Shown one piece after another: positions 19,999 to 28,976 of a stretch of 64,000 bases of DNA. Source of the DNA: Shewanella basaltis (GTDB taxonomy: Bacteria > Pseudomonadota > Gammaproteobacteria > Enterobacterales > Shewanellaceae); NCBI RefSeq assembly GCF_023283885.1, contig NZ_JAKILA010000001.1, positions 124,001 to 188,000 of the forward strand, read 5' to 3'. The position numbers were made by a program, and so were the translations under genes. The notes under the pieces were generated by a model. The model was given only the letters and a program-made list of their open reading frames with translations, was not told where the DNA came from and searched no databases. Position 1 is the first letter of the stretch. Every line of letters begins with the position of its first letter.

Positions 19999-21429
19999 AT
20001 GAACCGATTGATTGGCCCACTCCTATTACTGATCAGTATTTTTTTGCTCGCGCCAGGCGTTGTCGCCAATACATCCTCAACTGCAGATGATGAGATTTGG
20101 TACAGCCAAAAAGACCAGCAACCTGTTATAAAGTTGCACTTTTTTTGGTCTAAAACCTGCCCGCATTGCCGAGAAGCACACCCCTTTATCGATGCACTAG
20201 GAGAACGCGTTGAATGGATTGAATTACACGATTACGTCATCAGCGCCCCAGGCAATGTCGATAAATTGATGCAAATGGGCAAACAAACGGGCGTAGAACC
20301 TAAGTCAGTGCCCTATTTTGCCATTTGTGGTGAAGCCGTTGTTGGTTACAACAGCCATAATGTCACCGGGCGCTATATTCTAGACCGGCTCATTGATTGT
20401 TATCAACGCCGAGGGGGGCAGGCTGATATTGGCAACAAATTAGACGACTTTTTAGGTACTGTAACACTCAAAGATGCACCACTTTTTGAAACCTGTGCCG
20501 ACACCAGTGACAATCCAAGTGCACAAGGCAGTTGCGGCATGTCATTTGACAGCGCGAGTCAAATTGAGCAAAAACCTCAGATTCAACCTGTTGAGATCCC
20601 CTTAATTGGTGCGGTTCATCCTGAACAGATGTCGTTACCAGTACTGACCTTAGTGTTAGCAGGTGTTGACGCCTTTAATCCCTGTGCCTTTTTCGTGTTG
20701 CTGTTTTTACTCAGTATTATGGTTAATGCGGGTAGCCGTAAACGCATGCTGTTAGTCGGCGGTATTTTCGTGTTTTTCTCGGGGTTTATTTACTTTATTT
20801 TTATGAGTGCATGGCTCAATTTATTCCAGCTACTCGGTGGCGGCGATGGTGGCATTATCATTACCTGTGCAGGTTTGCTGGCACTTACTGCCGCACTGGT
20901 CAATATTAAAGACTATTTTTACGGCCGTGGTGATGTAAGTTTATCAATGTCGGTCGAAAACCGCGGCTCACTCATCAAGCGTATGGGGAAGTTGTCTAAA
21001 GCCAGCTCATTGCCGACCATGATTTTAGGCTCAACGATTTTGGCTATTTTAGCCAATGCCTATGAGCTACTGTGCACCGCAGGATTTCCAATGATTTACA
21101 CCTCAGTGTTGTCGTTATCAGATATTGATACCATGCAGCGCTATATGTATTTAATTGCCTATAATATCGTGTATGTCATTCCTTTAGCCGCTATTGTTAT
21201 TGTATTCTCAATGACATTAGGTAAGCGAAAGCTCACCGAAAAAGAAGGGGAAGTCCTTAAACTGATGTCTGGCATAATGATGCTGGGCTTGGGGGGAATG
21301 CTAGTCTTCAATCCTGTTGCATTACAAAATGCTGTGTTTTCGGTTGGCTTAATCCTCGGGGCAATTTTAGTGACATTTATTGTGGTTAACATAACCCGTT
21401 ATGTAAGAAAACAACGCGCTAAAATGTAA
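19999..21429 (+). CDS. Thioredoxin-CcdA fusion membrane thiol protein
   Basis: Protein of 476 residues. A signal peptide or anchor (about 5-23) precedes a periplasmic thioredoxin-like domain with active site CPHC (C54, C57), the DsbA-type dipeptide, and cis-proline-like SVPYFAICG. From about residue 215 a DsbD/CcdA-like polytopic domain begins, with FNPCAFFVLLFLLS and YELLCTAGFP carrying the paired membrane cysteines. The order (thioredoxin first, membrane domain second) differs from classical DsbD. The likely role is moving reducing power across the inner membrane to a periplasmic disulfide. It stands between the CpxP-like gene and cpxRA. Confidence 0.85.
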   Translation: MNRLIGPLLLLISIFLLAPGVVANTSSTADDEIWYSQKDQQPVIKLHFFWSKTCPHCREAHPFIDALGERVEWIELHDYVISAPGNVDKLMQMGKQTGVEPKSVPYFAICGEAVVGYNSHNVTGRYILDRLIDCYQRRGGQADIGNKLDDFLGTVTLKDAPLFETCADTSDNPSAQGSCGMSFDSASQIEQKPQIQPVEIPLIGAVHPEQMSLPVLTLVLAGVDAFNPCAFFVLLFLLSIMVNAGSRKRMLLVGGIFVFFSGFIYFIFMSAWLNLFQLLGGGDGGIIITCAGLLALTAALVNIKDYFYGRGDVSLSMSVENRGSLIKRMGKLSKASSLPTMILGSTILAILANAYELLCTAGFPMIYTSVLSLSDIDTMQRYMYLIAYNIVYVIPLAAIVIVFSMTLGKRKLTEKEGEVLKLMSGIMMLGLGGMLVFNPVALQNAVFSVGLILGAILVTFIVVNITRYVRKQRAKM

Positions 21430-21527
21430 AACTATGCAATGTTAATGTAAATTCTCCCTAGTATAAGATACCCTTTTAATTAAAAATCGGTATTTTGTAC
21501 CGATTTTACTTGTGCTAGAGGACAGTT

Positions 21528-22214
21528 ATGAATCGCATTTTATTAATAGATGATGACGTTGGTTTATCGGATTTACTCAGCCAGTTGCTTGAGCTTGAAG
21601 GCTTTGCATTAACTCAAGCCTTTGATGGCGAGCAAGGGCTATCCCTCGCGCAACAACAAGACTTCGATTTAATTCTACTTGACGTAATGCTGCCAAAATT
21701 AAATGGTTTTGAAGTATTGCGTGCATTACGTCAACGCAAGCAAACCCCTGTTCTTATGCTGACCGCTCGCGGTGACGAGATCGATCGTGTTGTCGGGTTA
21801 GAAATTGGAGCCGATGATTACTTACCCAAACCATTTAACGACCGCGAATTGGTTGCGCGTATTCGAGCTATTTTACGCAGAGCTCAAACCCGTCAGCAAG
21901 AAACCCAAGTCGACGACATGATGCAGTTTGGTGATTTGCGCCTCGATCCTACGCGTCAAGAAACCTATTGCAATGAACAATTGATCATCTTGACCGGCAC
22001 CGAGTTTTTACTCTTGTTTCATTTACTCGAAAAAAGTGGTGAGCTTGTCACCAAAGAATCATTGAGTGAAAATGTGCTGGGCAAAAAGTTAATGCCGTTT
22101 GATCGTAGCCTAGACATGCACCTATCAAATTTACGTAAAAAACTTCCTGAGCGCCAAGACGGTCGCCCTCGGGTTAAAACCTTACGTGGTAAAGGTTATA
22201 TCTGGATACCTTAA
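21528..22214 (+). CDS. cpxR: Response regulator CpxR
   Basis: OmpR-type transcription factor of 228 residues for envelope stress. The receiver domain has the acidic DDD pocket, phospho-acceptor D52 in LLDVMLPKLNG and K in LPKPFN. The C-terminal winged helix ends in KTLRGKGYIWIP. The TAA stop overlaps the ATG of the kinase by one base, so translation is coupled. Assignment as CpxR rests on the sequence, the partner and the nearby CpxP-like gene. Confidence 0.92.
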   Translation: MNRILLIDDDVGLSDLLSQLLELEGFALTQAFDGEQGLSLAQQQDFDLILLDVMLPKLNGFEVLRALRQRKQTPVLMLTARGDEIDRVVGLEIGADDYLPKPFNDRELVARIRAILRRAQTRQQETQVDDMMQFGDLRLDPTRQETYCNEQLIILTGTEFLLLFHLLEKSGELVTKESLSENVLGKKLMPFDRSLDMHLSNLRKKLPERQDGRPRVKTLRGKGYIWIP

Positions 22215-23581
22215 TGTTAAAGCACAACCCGTTTAATCGACTCTTTTTTAAGTTACTGCTGGGCTTTTGGCTGTGTAGCTCATTAATTATTGCCCTTATT
22301 TCTTTATTGCCCTTGCTACAACAAAACCATGACCGCTCAAAGCTTCCGCCAAGGCTTGAACAGGTGCTTCAAAATGTTGCTGACCGAATTCAGGCACAAC
22401 CGCAATTACTTGAAAGTAATAACCTGCAACGTTTTCACCGTGGCCGCAATCACAAGGGCGGCCCTATTCGGCTATATTTAACCGACGACGAAGGTAAAGT
22501 ATTAAACAGTAAGCGAGTGTCTCGAGAATTTAGGCGTTTTCAATTAATGGCAGAAGAAGCAAATCAGCCCATTAGCCACCAATTTAGAGATGAATTGATT
22601 TTTGGACCGCTTGAATTCTCCGTTAACGGTAAAAACTATCAGTTATTTGGGCGTTTACCTGACAATCATCCAAGACCATGGTTTTTCTTTTTTGCCGATA
22701 ACAAATTACTTACCGCGGGCTTAGCTATTTTATTATCAGGCTTACTGTGTGGTTTACTGGCCTGGTATTTAGGAAAACCATTACGTTCATTAAAACACAG
22801 CGCCAATGCGCTAGCTAAAGGTGACTTAGCCAATCGTGTTGATGCCGCAACCGCCAGTCGACGTGATGAAATGGGCCAACTTGCTGTAGCCTTTAATGGC
22901 ATGGCAGATGCCATTGAAACCATGGTAAATAACCAGCAACGGTTAATGGGCGACATATCTCATGAGCTGCGCACTCCCCTAACACGCCTGCAATTGTCAC
23001 TAGCACTTGCACGTAAAAAAGGCCAACAAAGCACAGAGCTTGATCGCATTGAATATGAGGCTCTTCAACAAGAAGCACTCATTAGTGAACTACTCACCTT
23101 GTCACGTGTGAGGCTAAACGCCACAGAAAAACGCTTAACTGCCGAGCTAACAGAAACCTTAAGCCAAGTGCTCGACGATGCTGAATTTGAAGCTGAACAA
23201 CAAGGTAAACAACTACACATCAACATTGATGAATCAATATGCTTTGAGCATTTACCAAAGACCTTGTCTCGTGCCATTGAAAACTTGTTGCGCAATGCAA
23301 TTCGCTATGCAGAAAAAAATATCTACATCGAAAGCCAACAAACTAAACATAAAGTGAGTATTGTGGTTAAAGATGATGGCCCAGGGCTGCCAACTGAAGA
23401 GTTAGAGGCGATTTTTACGCCATTTTACCGCCCTGATAGTGCGCGCGATCGTGAATCGGGTGGCTGGGGATTAGGACTGGCCATTACTCAAGCAGCTATT
23501 TATGCTCACAATGGTAAAATTGTCGCCCAAAATGATTTACCACATGGGCTCATGGTGACAATTGATTTGCCAACTAATTAA
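22214..23581 (+). CDS. cpxA: Envelope stress sensor kinase CpxA
   Basis: Inner-membrane histidine kinase of 455 residues. Membrane helices at about 15-35 and 165-187 bracket a periplasmic sensor region. HAMP (about 188-240), phospho-acceptor H250 in GDISHELRTPLTR, the N box ENLLRNAIRYA, DDGPGLP and GWGLGLAITQAA follow. It phosphorylates the adjacent CpxR. The TAA stop at 23579-23581 is immediately followed by the TA target of a family B repeat, so the natural 3' region has been displaced. Confidence 0.94.
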   Translation: MLKHNPFNRLFFKLLLGFWLCSSLIIALISLLPLLQQNHDRSKLPPRLEQVLQNVADRIQAQPQLLESNNLQRFHRGRNHKGGPIRLYLTDDEGKVLNSKRVSREFRRFQLMAEEANQPISHQFRDELIFGPLEFSVNGKNYQLFGRLPDNHPRPWFFFFADNKLLTAGLAILLSGLLCGLLAWYLGKPLRSLKHSANALAKGDLANRVDAATASRRDEMGQLAVAFNGMADAIETMVNNQQRLMGDISHELRTPLTRLQLSLALARKKGQQSTELDRIEYEALQQEALISELLTLSRVRLNATEKRLTAELTETLSQVLDDAEFEAEQQGKQLHINIDESICFEHLPKTLSRAIENLLRNAIRYAEKNIYIESQQTKHKVSIVVKDDGPGLPTEELEAIFTPFYRPDSARDRESGGWGLGLAITQAAIYAHNGKIVAQNDLPHGLMVTIDLPTN

Positions 23582-23583
23582 TA

Positions 23584-23843
23584 CCATTCCGCGTTAGCAA
23601 GTGATCTCTCAGCGAGAATTTAAAAGGGCTTAAACAAGGCGAATGACTGAATGAATAGTTATTCTCTTTCGAAGTCATGCAACGCAGTATAAGCCCTTTT
23701 AAAACTCGCCTGAAAGGAATGCCCCAGCGGCTTTTGCTCTGCGTTCTCGCTATTTGAAAGGGAACAACCATTACTACATAGCGACGCCTTAATCAAAAAC
23801 CGCTGGACGCATTCTGAGTGGTCACTTATTAATGCGGAATGGT
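23584..23843 (+). mobile_element. Family B miniature repeat, intact copy
   Basis: Non-coding repeat of about 260 bp flanked by TA (23582-23583 and 23844-23845). The ends are inverted repeats of about 23 bp starting CCATTCCGC(G/A)TTA with four mismatches. Inside, AAAAGGGCTTA and TAAGCCCTTTT pair over about 80 bp with an inner ATGACT/AGTCAT stem. It matches the interrupted copy at 2070-2506 and lies in the same orientation relative to the gene it follows. Confidence 0.82.
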
Positions 23844-23918
23844 ATAACTCAAATTAGTGTAAAAACCGTCGCGAAGTGATGCTATGCTTAACAGTAACAT
23901 CACATTAACGATCTCCAT

Positions 23919-24602
23919 ATGTATCGAATCATCATTGGTTTATTAAGCTGTTATCTTGTGACTAGTCACGCCCAGGACATTGAGGTCATTGCGTTTGAGT
24001 ACCCGCCTTATTTAACACAACACAGCACAGACCAAGGTGAAGCGGTGGCATTGTTGCAGCACGCTTTTGCTTATAGTGCGTTTAGCCCTAAAATAAGATT
24101 TATCAATAATCGTGATGCGCAACAATACATCAACAACCGTAAATGGTGCTTAAGCTTTATTCCGCCACAATCTCCTACTAAGCAACATTTACAAGTGATA
24201 TTGGCAGATATTACCTTGCCTCTGACATTATTTCGCCTTGCTGAACCACAAGTATTTATTGGTAACGAACTTAAAGACAAAGTGATTGCTCACTTACCTA
24301 TTTCTCTAGGCGATAATAAAGTACGTGCATTTGTTGATTCTGGCGCTCAACTAGCGCCTGTAGAAACAATAGAGCAAGGTATTTCGTTATTGCTAAACCA
24401 AGAGGTAGATTATGTGTATGGCGATCAACAGGCCATCGATTTTGCTAGTCAAAAACTCAACTTTCCAGCCATGTTATTACAAGACTCTGCCACGGTATTT
24501 TACCATTTTCCCATCTCGGTATGGTTAAACACTCAATGTCAAAATGCACAACAACTGCGCGATCATTTTACTCAGCAGCGCTATTCCATTTATCACTTTT
24601 AG
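23919..24602 (+). CDS. Periplasmic solute-binding-like protein
   Basis: Secreted protein of 227 residues with a signal peptide ending near SHAQ. The start of the mature part, IEVIAFEYPPYL, and later GISLLLNQEVDYVYGDQQA are reminiscent of the amino-acid-binding SBP_bac_3 fold, but the protein is short and divergent. Many Shewanella carry such stand-alone binding-like proteins without transporter genes. No permease or ATPase is adjacent. Function unknown. Confidence 0.7.
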   Translation: MYRIIIGLLSCYLVTSHAQDIEVIAFEYPPYLTQHSTDQGEAVALLQHAFAYSAFSPKIRFINNRDAQQYINNRKWCLSFIPPQSPTKQHLQVILADITLPLTLFRLAEPQVFIGNELKDKVIAHLPISLGDNKVRAFVDSGAQLAPVETIEQGISLLLNQEVDYVYGDQQAIDFASQKLNFPAMLLQDSATVFYHFPISVWLNTQCQNAQQLRDHFTQQRYSIYHF

Positions 24603-24700
24603 CTGACAATAGTGCTCACGCTAGCCTGCTGATGACGATCAGGCGCTGCTGAGGTATAATTCGTTTCCGTTTGTCTGTCTCGTTCAATCTTAAGGTTACT

Positions 24701-25165
24701 ATGTTTCATATTGCACTCTACGAACCCGAAATCGCCCCAAACACAGGTAATATTATCCGTTTATGCGCAAACAATGGTACGCAACTGCATTTAATTGAAC
24801 CATTAGGATTTGATTTAGAAGAAAAAAAACTCCGTCGTGCTGGTCTAGACTACGCAGACTTAACCCGCGTTACACGCCATAAAGACTATGCGAGTTTTTT
24901 AGCGGCAATGCCTGGAAAACGCATCATGGCCTGCACCACAAAAGGCAGCAGACCTCACACTCAAATTGCCTTCCAAGAAGATGATGTATTGCTATTTGGG
25001 CCAGAAACCCGCGGGTTGCCAATGGACATCATTAACGCCACACCTCTAGAGCAACGTTTGCGTATCCCCATGACAGCCAATAGCCGCAGCTTAAACCTGT
25101 CTAACTCAGTGGCAATTATTAGCTACGAGGCATGGCGACAACTTGGGTTTGTAGGCGCAGAGTAA
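24701..25165 (+). CDS. trmL: tRNA (cytidine/uridine-2'-O-)-methyltransferase TrmL
   Basis: SPOUT methyltransferase of 154 residues that modifies the wobble base of leucine tRNAs using S-adenosylmethionine. The ATG at 24701 follows TAAGG. Motifs seen are [25 protein letters not shown] and [11 protein letters not shown], the knot region. The TAA stop overlaps the start of the next gene (TAATG). Confidence 0.97.
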   Translation: MFHIALYEPEIAPNTGNIIRLCANNGTQLHLIEPLGFDLEEKKLRRAGLDYADLTRVTRHKDYASFLAAMPGKRIMACTTKGSRPHTQIAFQEDDVLLFGPETRGLPMDIINATPLEQRLRIPMTANSRSLNLSNSVAIISYEAWRQLGFVGAE

Positions 25166-25500
25166 TGAAACAAGCACCTTCACCAGAAACTCAACATAAT
25201 GCTCTTGCTATGGCGAAAGCTACGCAAAAACCGGGGCAAACAAAAGAACAAACCAAGCTAATTGCTGCCGGAATTGAAAAAGGTATCGCCGAATATAAAA
25301 AGCGTGAAAAAGCCAAAGCGCGCGACAGAGATAAAGCGCGTAAACAGCAGATTAAAGCTAAAAACAATGCCAATCAGCTTGATAGCAATGACACAAGCAC
25401 TGACGAGTCCTATTCACAAATGACCCCTGCTGCATGGGGGTTGTTAGGATTACTAGTGTTAAGTTGGCTTGGGTTTGCCATTTATGGTGTGATGGCGTAA
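25165..25500 (+). CDS. DUF2956 family protein
   Basis: Protein of 111 residues. A very basic, alanine- and lysine-rich N-terminal part (KKREKAKARDRDKARKQQ) precedes one C-terminal membrane helix (about 88-108), making it tail-anchored. It matches DUF2956, found mainly in Shewanella and Vibrio. Its start overlaps the trmL stop, so it is translationally coupled. Function unknown; the basic tail suggests RNA or ribosome contact, which is speculation. Confidence 0.85.
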   Translation: MKQAPSPETQHNALAMAKATQKPGQTKEQTKLIAAGIEKGIAEYKKREKAKARDRDKARKQQIKAKNNANQLDSNDTSTDESYSQMTPAAWGLLGLLVLSWLGFAIYGVMA

Positions 25501-25507
25501 TCCCGTG

Positions 25508-26038
25508 TTACTGCGGATATAAACTTAGCGCTCTTACTACTTGATATTGCTCACTATCATCATCAAGATAATGAGCACTTTGTTGCCATTGCCAACCACC
25601 TTGTGGCTTGTCTGCTGTGGCCTTGATCGGGTCAAATTGCAATTGCACTAATGCCGGGCGCTGATTAATCTCCCCTTTCCCTAAAAATGAATAACTGCCT
25701 GACTGCCGATACAGGGTCAGCTGCTGGGTTACATCAGCAGTAACCCCATTACCATACAGCAATAACACTTTATCTTGTTGCTGCCTAAACCACCAAGTTT
25801 CGCTATTTGAAAACCGGCTTCCACGGCTGACACTAATGTATAAATTACGTTGATCGGCCGAGCACATCACTGAGGTCGTCACGGCCATTGGGTCTAATGA
25901 AGGATTAGCTGCAGATCCTTGCCATTCACCCACCAATAACGGGCATAACTCAGCCAGTACAACCTTATCAGCAAACGCACTCAAAGACTGGATAACACAC
26001 AATACTCCCAGTAATAACAACAGGCGTTTTTTCATCAT
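25508..26038 (-). CDS. Hypothetical secreted protein
   Basis: Protein of 176 residues with a signal peptide ending near SAFA. The mature part has two cysteines that could form a disulfide (in AELCPLL and SVMCSAD) and looks beta-rich, with LVGEWQGSA near its start as in lipocalin-like folds. I recognise no named family. It faces DUF2956 tail to tail and is separated from the peptidase operon by a terminator. Confidence 0.72.
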   Translation of the reverse strand: MMKKRLLLLLGVLCVIQSLSAFADKVVLAELCPLLVGEWQGSAANPSLDPMAVTTSVMCSADQRNLYISVSRGSRFSNSETWWFRQQQDKVLLLYGNGVTADVTQQLTLYRQSGSYSFLGKGEINQRPALVQLQFDPIKATADKPQGGWQWQQSAHYLDDDSEQYQVVRALSLYPQ

Positions 26039-26095
26039 AATCCCTTACTAATACCCATCTACATTAGCATGGCAGTGTAACCTAACTTCAAGATA

Positions 26096-26129
26096 AAAAA
26101 ATGGCCCACTAAAAACCAGTGAGCCATTT
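26096..26129 (-). terminator. Terminator of the peptidase operon
   Basis: On the minus strand AAATGGCTCACT and AGTGGGCCATTT form a 12-bp stem with one wobble, followed by TTTTATC. It lies about 40 bp past the end of the second M16 gene. Confidence 0.88.
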
Positions 26130-26166
26130 GAAGTTTATTGATTACCTCATATTGAGGTCAATTATT

Positions 26167-27615
26167 TTACTGACCAAAACCGGTATCGGTAATATTCACC
26201 TGAGTCACTTCACCGTATTGTGTGGCAATATCAGCAATTTCCGCAGCATTACCAATTAACACAAACTGCAGGTTTTGCTGTGGGAAATATTGCGTCACTA
26301 AGCGTTGAGTTTCAGCTAATGTGAGGCCATCCACTTTTGCCTGGAATTGGTTAATAAAATCATCATTCATGCCATATAAATACATGTCAGACAGTAATCC
26401 AGCAAGCTGACCACTGGTTTCGTACTGAGGCGGGAACTGCCCTTTAACATACGCTTTGGCTGAGTCTAACGTGGCCTGGTCGATGCCCTTTTCCCATAAA
26501 CGCGAATAGGTGAGCAAGGCTAAATCGATGGCTTCTTTGGTTGTCGATGACTTAGTAAAAGTACTAATTTGGAATAACCCCGACTGCGAATAAGGGCTAA
26601 AACCTGAGCGAGCACCATAGGTTAACCCTGCATTGACACGTAACTCATCATTTAACCATGAGGTAAAACGGCCACCTAAAATAGTGTTCACTACCGTTAA
26701 CCCGACATAATCAGGATTGTCATATCGAATACCAACACCACCAATTAAAAATGTGGTTTCAATGGCGTCAGGCTTGTCGACTAACAACACTCTTGGCTTG
26801 GTTAGTGTTGGTAAGTCTTGGCTAAGATCGGGTTGCATCACGGTTTCGGTCACTTGCCAATCGCCAAACGCTTTATTGAGCTTGGCTTTCATGCCATTAA
26901 CATCAAAATCCCCCACCACATTAATGGTCATGTTATTGGGTTGATAATAACCTTTATGAAATGCACGCAGCTCATTAACGTTAATGGTAGCGATTGACTC
27001 ACTGCTACCCGAAGCCGGATTGGCATAAGGGTGCTGACCAAAAACCAACTTGTTAAAGTAACGGCTAATCACAGCACGTGGACTTTCTTTTTGTTGCGAC
27101 AACCCCACAACTTCGCGCTGTTTAAGCTTATCAAACTCGGCAGAGTCAAAGTCGGGTTGGCGAATAACATTACTGAAAATGGCTAACACGGTATCGATGT
27201 CTTTGGTCATCATGTTTGCGCGTACGTAAGTGCCTTCTGCGTCAGCATTGGTGTTCACGCTCGCGCCAATAAAGTCCAGTTGTTGTTCAATATCGGCTTT
27301 AGATTGACCCGCAGCACCTAACATTAAGCTTTGCGAAGTTAAGTAGGCTAAACCTGATGTCGTGTCGTTAACCGCACCAGCCCGAACTACGGCATCGAGG
27401 GTAACTAGCGGCACTTCTTTTTGCACCATAAGGTTAACGGTTAACCCGTTATCCAAGGTGATTTTTTGATAACTTGGCATCACAAAACTAGGCGCTGCCG
27501 CGACGGGCTCTGTGGTGATGTGTGGTGTTGCAGCGCAACCTGCCAGGCTTAAACTACAAGCTAACGCTATGGCTGATAACGACAAAGTCATTGTTGAATG
27601 AGTACTGGTTTTCAT
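26167..27615 (-). CDS. M16 peptidase-like lipoprotein, non-catalytic partner
   Basis: Protein of 482 residues with a lipoprotein signal (SLAGCAAT). The M16 fold is clear (QKITLDNGLTVNLMVQKEVP at the start, YQPNNMTINVVGD later), but the zinc motif HxxEH is absent; that region reads GLAYLTSQSLMLG. It should therefore be the inactive subunit pairing with the catalytic M16 protein encoded just upstream, as in mitochondrial and bacterial two-chain M16 enzymes. The two genes overlap by 4 bp. Confidence 0.9.
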   Translation of the reverse strand: MKTSTHSTMTLSLSAIALACSLSLAGCAATPHITTEPVAAAPSFVMPSYQKITLDNGLTVNLMVQKEVPLVTLDAVVRAGAVNDTTSGLAYLTSQSLMLGAAGQSKADIEQQLDFIGASVNTNADAEGTYVRANMMTKDIDTVLAIFSNVIRQPDFDSAEFDKLKQREVVGLSQQKESPRAVISRYFNKLVFGQHPYANPASGSSESIATINVNELRAFHKGYYQPNNMTINVVGDFDVNGMKAKLNKAFGDWQVTETVMQPDLSQDLPTLTKPRVLLVDKPDAIETTFLIGGVGIRYDNPDYVGLTVVNTILGGRFTSWLNDELRVNAGLTYGARSGFSPYSQSGLFQISTFTKSSTTKEAIDLALLTYSRLWEKGIDQATLDSAKAYVKGQFPPQYETSGQLAGLLSDMYLYGMNDDFINQFQAKVDGLTLAETQRLVTQYFPQQNLQFVLIGNAAEIADIATQYGEVTQVNITDTGFGQ

Positions 27616-28940
27616 TTGTCTGACTCCTCAGTCGCAGCGAGCACACCGACAGTGCGATTTGCTTTAATTAAATAGGTTTGTGCCACGCGCTGAATGTCAG
27701 CTGGAGTCACTTTGTTATAGGCTTCTGGCGCATTAAACAGCTTGGTATAATCACCAAAATACAACTCATAGGTGCCTAGAGTGTTCGCTTTACCGTTAAT
27801 GGTTTCCATGGTGCGATAAAAATCCATTAACTTGATGTTTTTCACTTTTTCAAGCTCTTGCTGAGTCACGCCTTGACTGGCAATAAGATTAATTTGCTCA
27901 ATCAGCGCCTTCTCTAAGATGTCAGCACTGACACCTTGATTGGCAACACCTAAAACATAAAATAGGTTAGGGTCAAATGACATGGGCATATAGGTGTCAG
28001 CAGCCACAGCCACTTGTTTATCAACCAACGCCTGATAAAAACGCGAGCTATTGCCCTCGCTTAACATTGACGCTAATAAATCCAATGCATAGTAGTCTGC
28101 ATGGCTAGTGGCAGGTACGTGATAAGCCAACATTACATTAGGGGTACTGACCGATTCTTTTTTAACAAATACCCGGCGCTCACCTTTTTGCTCAGGCTCA
28201 ACCGTACGCACAGCTTTTGGCGGTGCCTGGGCAGGAATAGGCGCAAAGTATTGCTCAGCTAAGGCTTTTACCTGAGCAAGTTTTACATCACCGGCTATCA
28301 CCACCAATGCATTGTTAGGTGCGTAATAGGTTTTGTGGTATTGCTGTAAATCTTCCAGAGTCCATGCGGCAATGTCTGACTCATAACCAATAACTGACCA
28401 ACTATAAGGATGCGCTGAAAACGCCACACTTTTAAGGGCTTCTTGAATGGTGCGCCAGTTAGAGTTCTCAAGCCCGGTTGTGCGCTCTGATTGCACAACG
28501 CCACGCTCACTTTCAACCATTTCAGGGTTAATGTCTAAGTTGGCAATACGGTCTGATTCAAGATCAAAAATCGTTTCAATACCACTGGCAGGAAACCAAT
28601 CGGTATACACGGTTAAGTCTTCACTGGTATAGGCATTATTAGCGCCACCAGCAGCTTCCATGGTGCGGTCGAACATTTTAGGGCCAAACTTTTTTGAGCC
28701 GTTGAACATCATGTGTTCAAAAAAGTGCGAAATACCCGTTATGCCTGGCACTTCGTTGCGCGAACCGACTTTCCAAAAAATGTACATGTTGGCATTAGGG
28801 ATAGAGCTATCCTCAAGTACCATAATTTTCATGCCATTGTCTAAGGTAAAACTATTAATATCTTCTGCTTGTGTAGCCGACACTGATGGTGTACTTAATA
28901 CGCCAAGCGTCATCAACAAGGCAATTAACTTGCGTGTCAT
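27612..28940 (-). CDS. M16 zinc metallopeptidase, catalytic subunit
   Basis: Exported peptidase of 442 residues from the ATG at 28940, which follows GGAGCGAG. A signal peptide is followed by the inverted zinc motif HFFEHMMFNG and a downstream Glu in the ESERGVVQSE region. It should degrade peptides in the periplasm together with the following M16 partner. The three-gene order M20, M16, M16 on one strand suggests a peptide-degradation operon. Confidence 0.92.
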   Translation of the reverse strand: MTRKLIALLMTLGVLSTPSVSATQAEDINSFTLDNGMKIMVLEDSSIPNANMYIFWKVGSRNEVPGITGISHFFEHMMFNGSKKFGPKMFDRTMEAAGGANNAYTSEDLTVYTDWFPASGIETIFDLESDRIANLDINPEMVESERGVVQSERTTGLENSNWRTIQEALKSVAFSAHPYSWSVIGYESDIAAWTLEDLQQYHKTYYAPNNALVVIAGDVKLAQVKALAEQYFAPIPAQAPPKAVRTVEPEQKGERRVFVKKESVSTPNVMLAYHVPATSHADYYALDLLASMLSEGNSSRFYQALVDKQVAVAADTYMPMSFDPNLFYVLGVANQGVSADILEKALIEQINLIASQGVTQQELEKVKNIKLMDFYRTMETINGKANTLGTYELYFGDYTKLFNAPEAYNKVTPADIQRVAQTYLIKANRTVGVLAATEESDK

Positions 28941-28976
28941 ATCTCGCTCCTTTGAGCTGTTGTCCAATATTTTGGG

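Noticed and set aside
21426-21451. GTAAA repeats before cpxR as a second Cpx box
   Set aside because: The two GTAAA words are 16 bases apart, not the 4-6 required.
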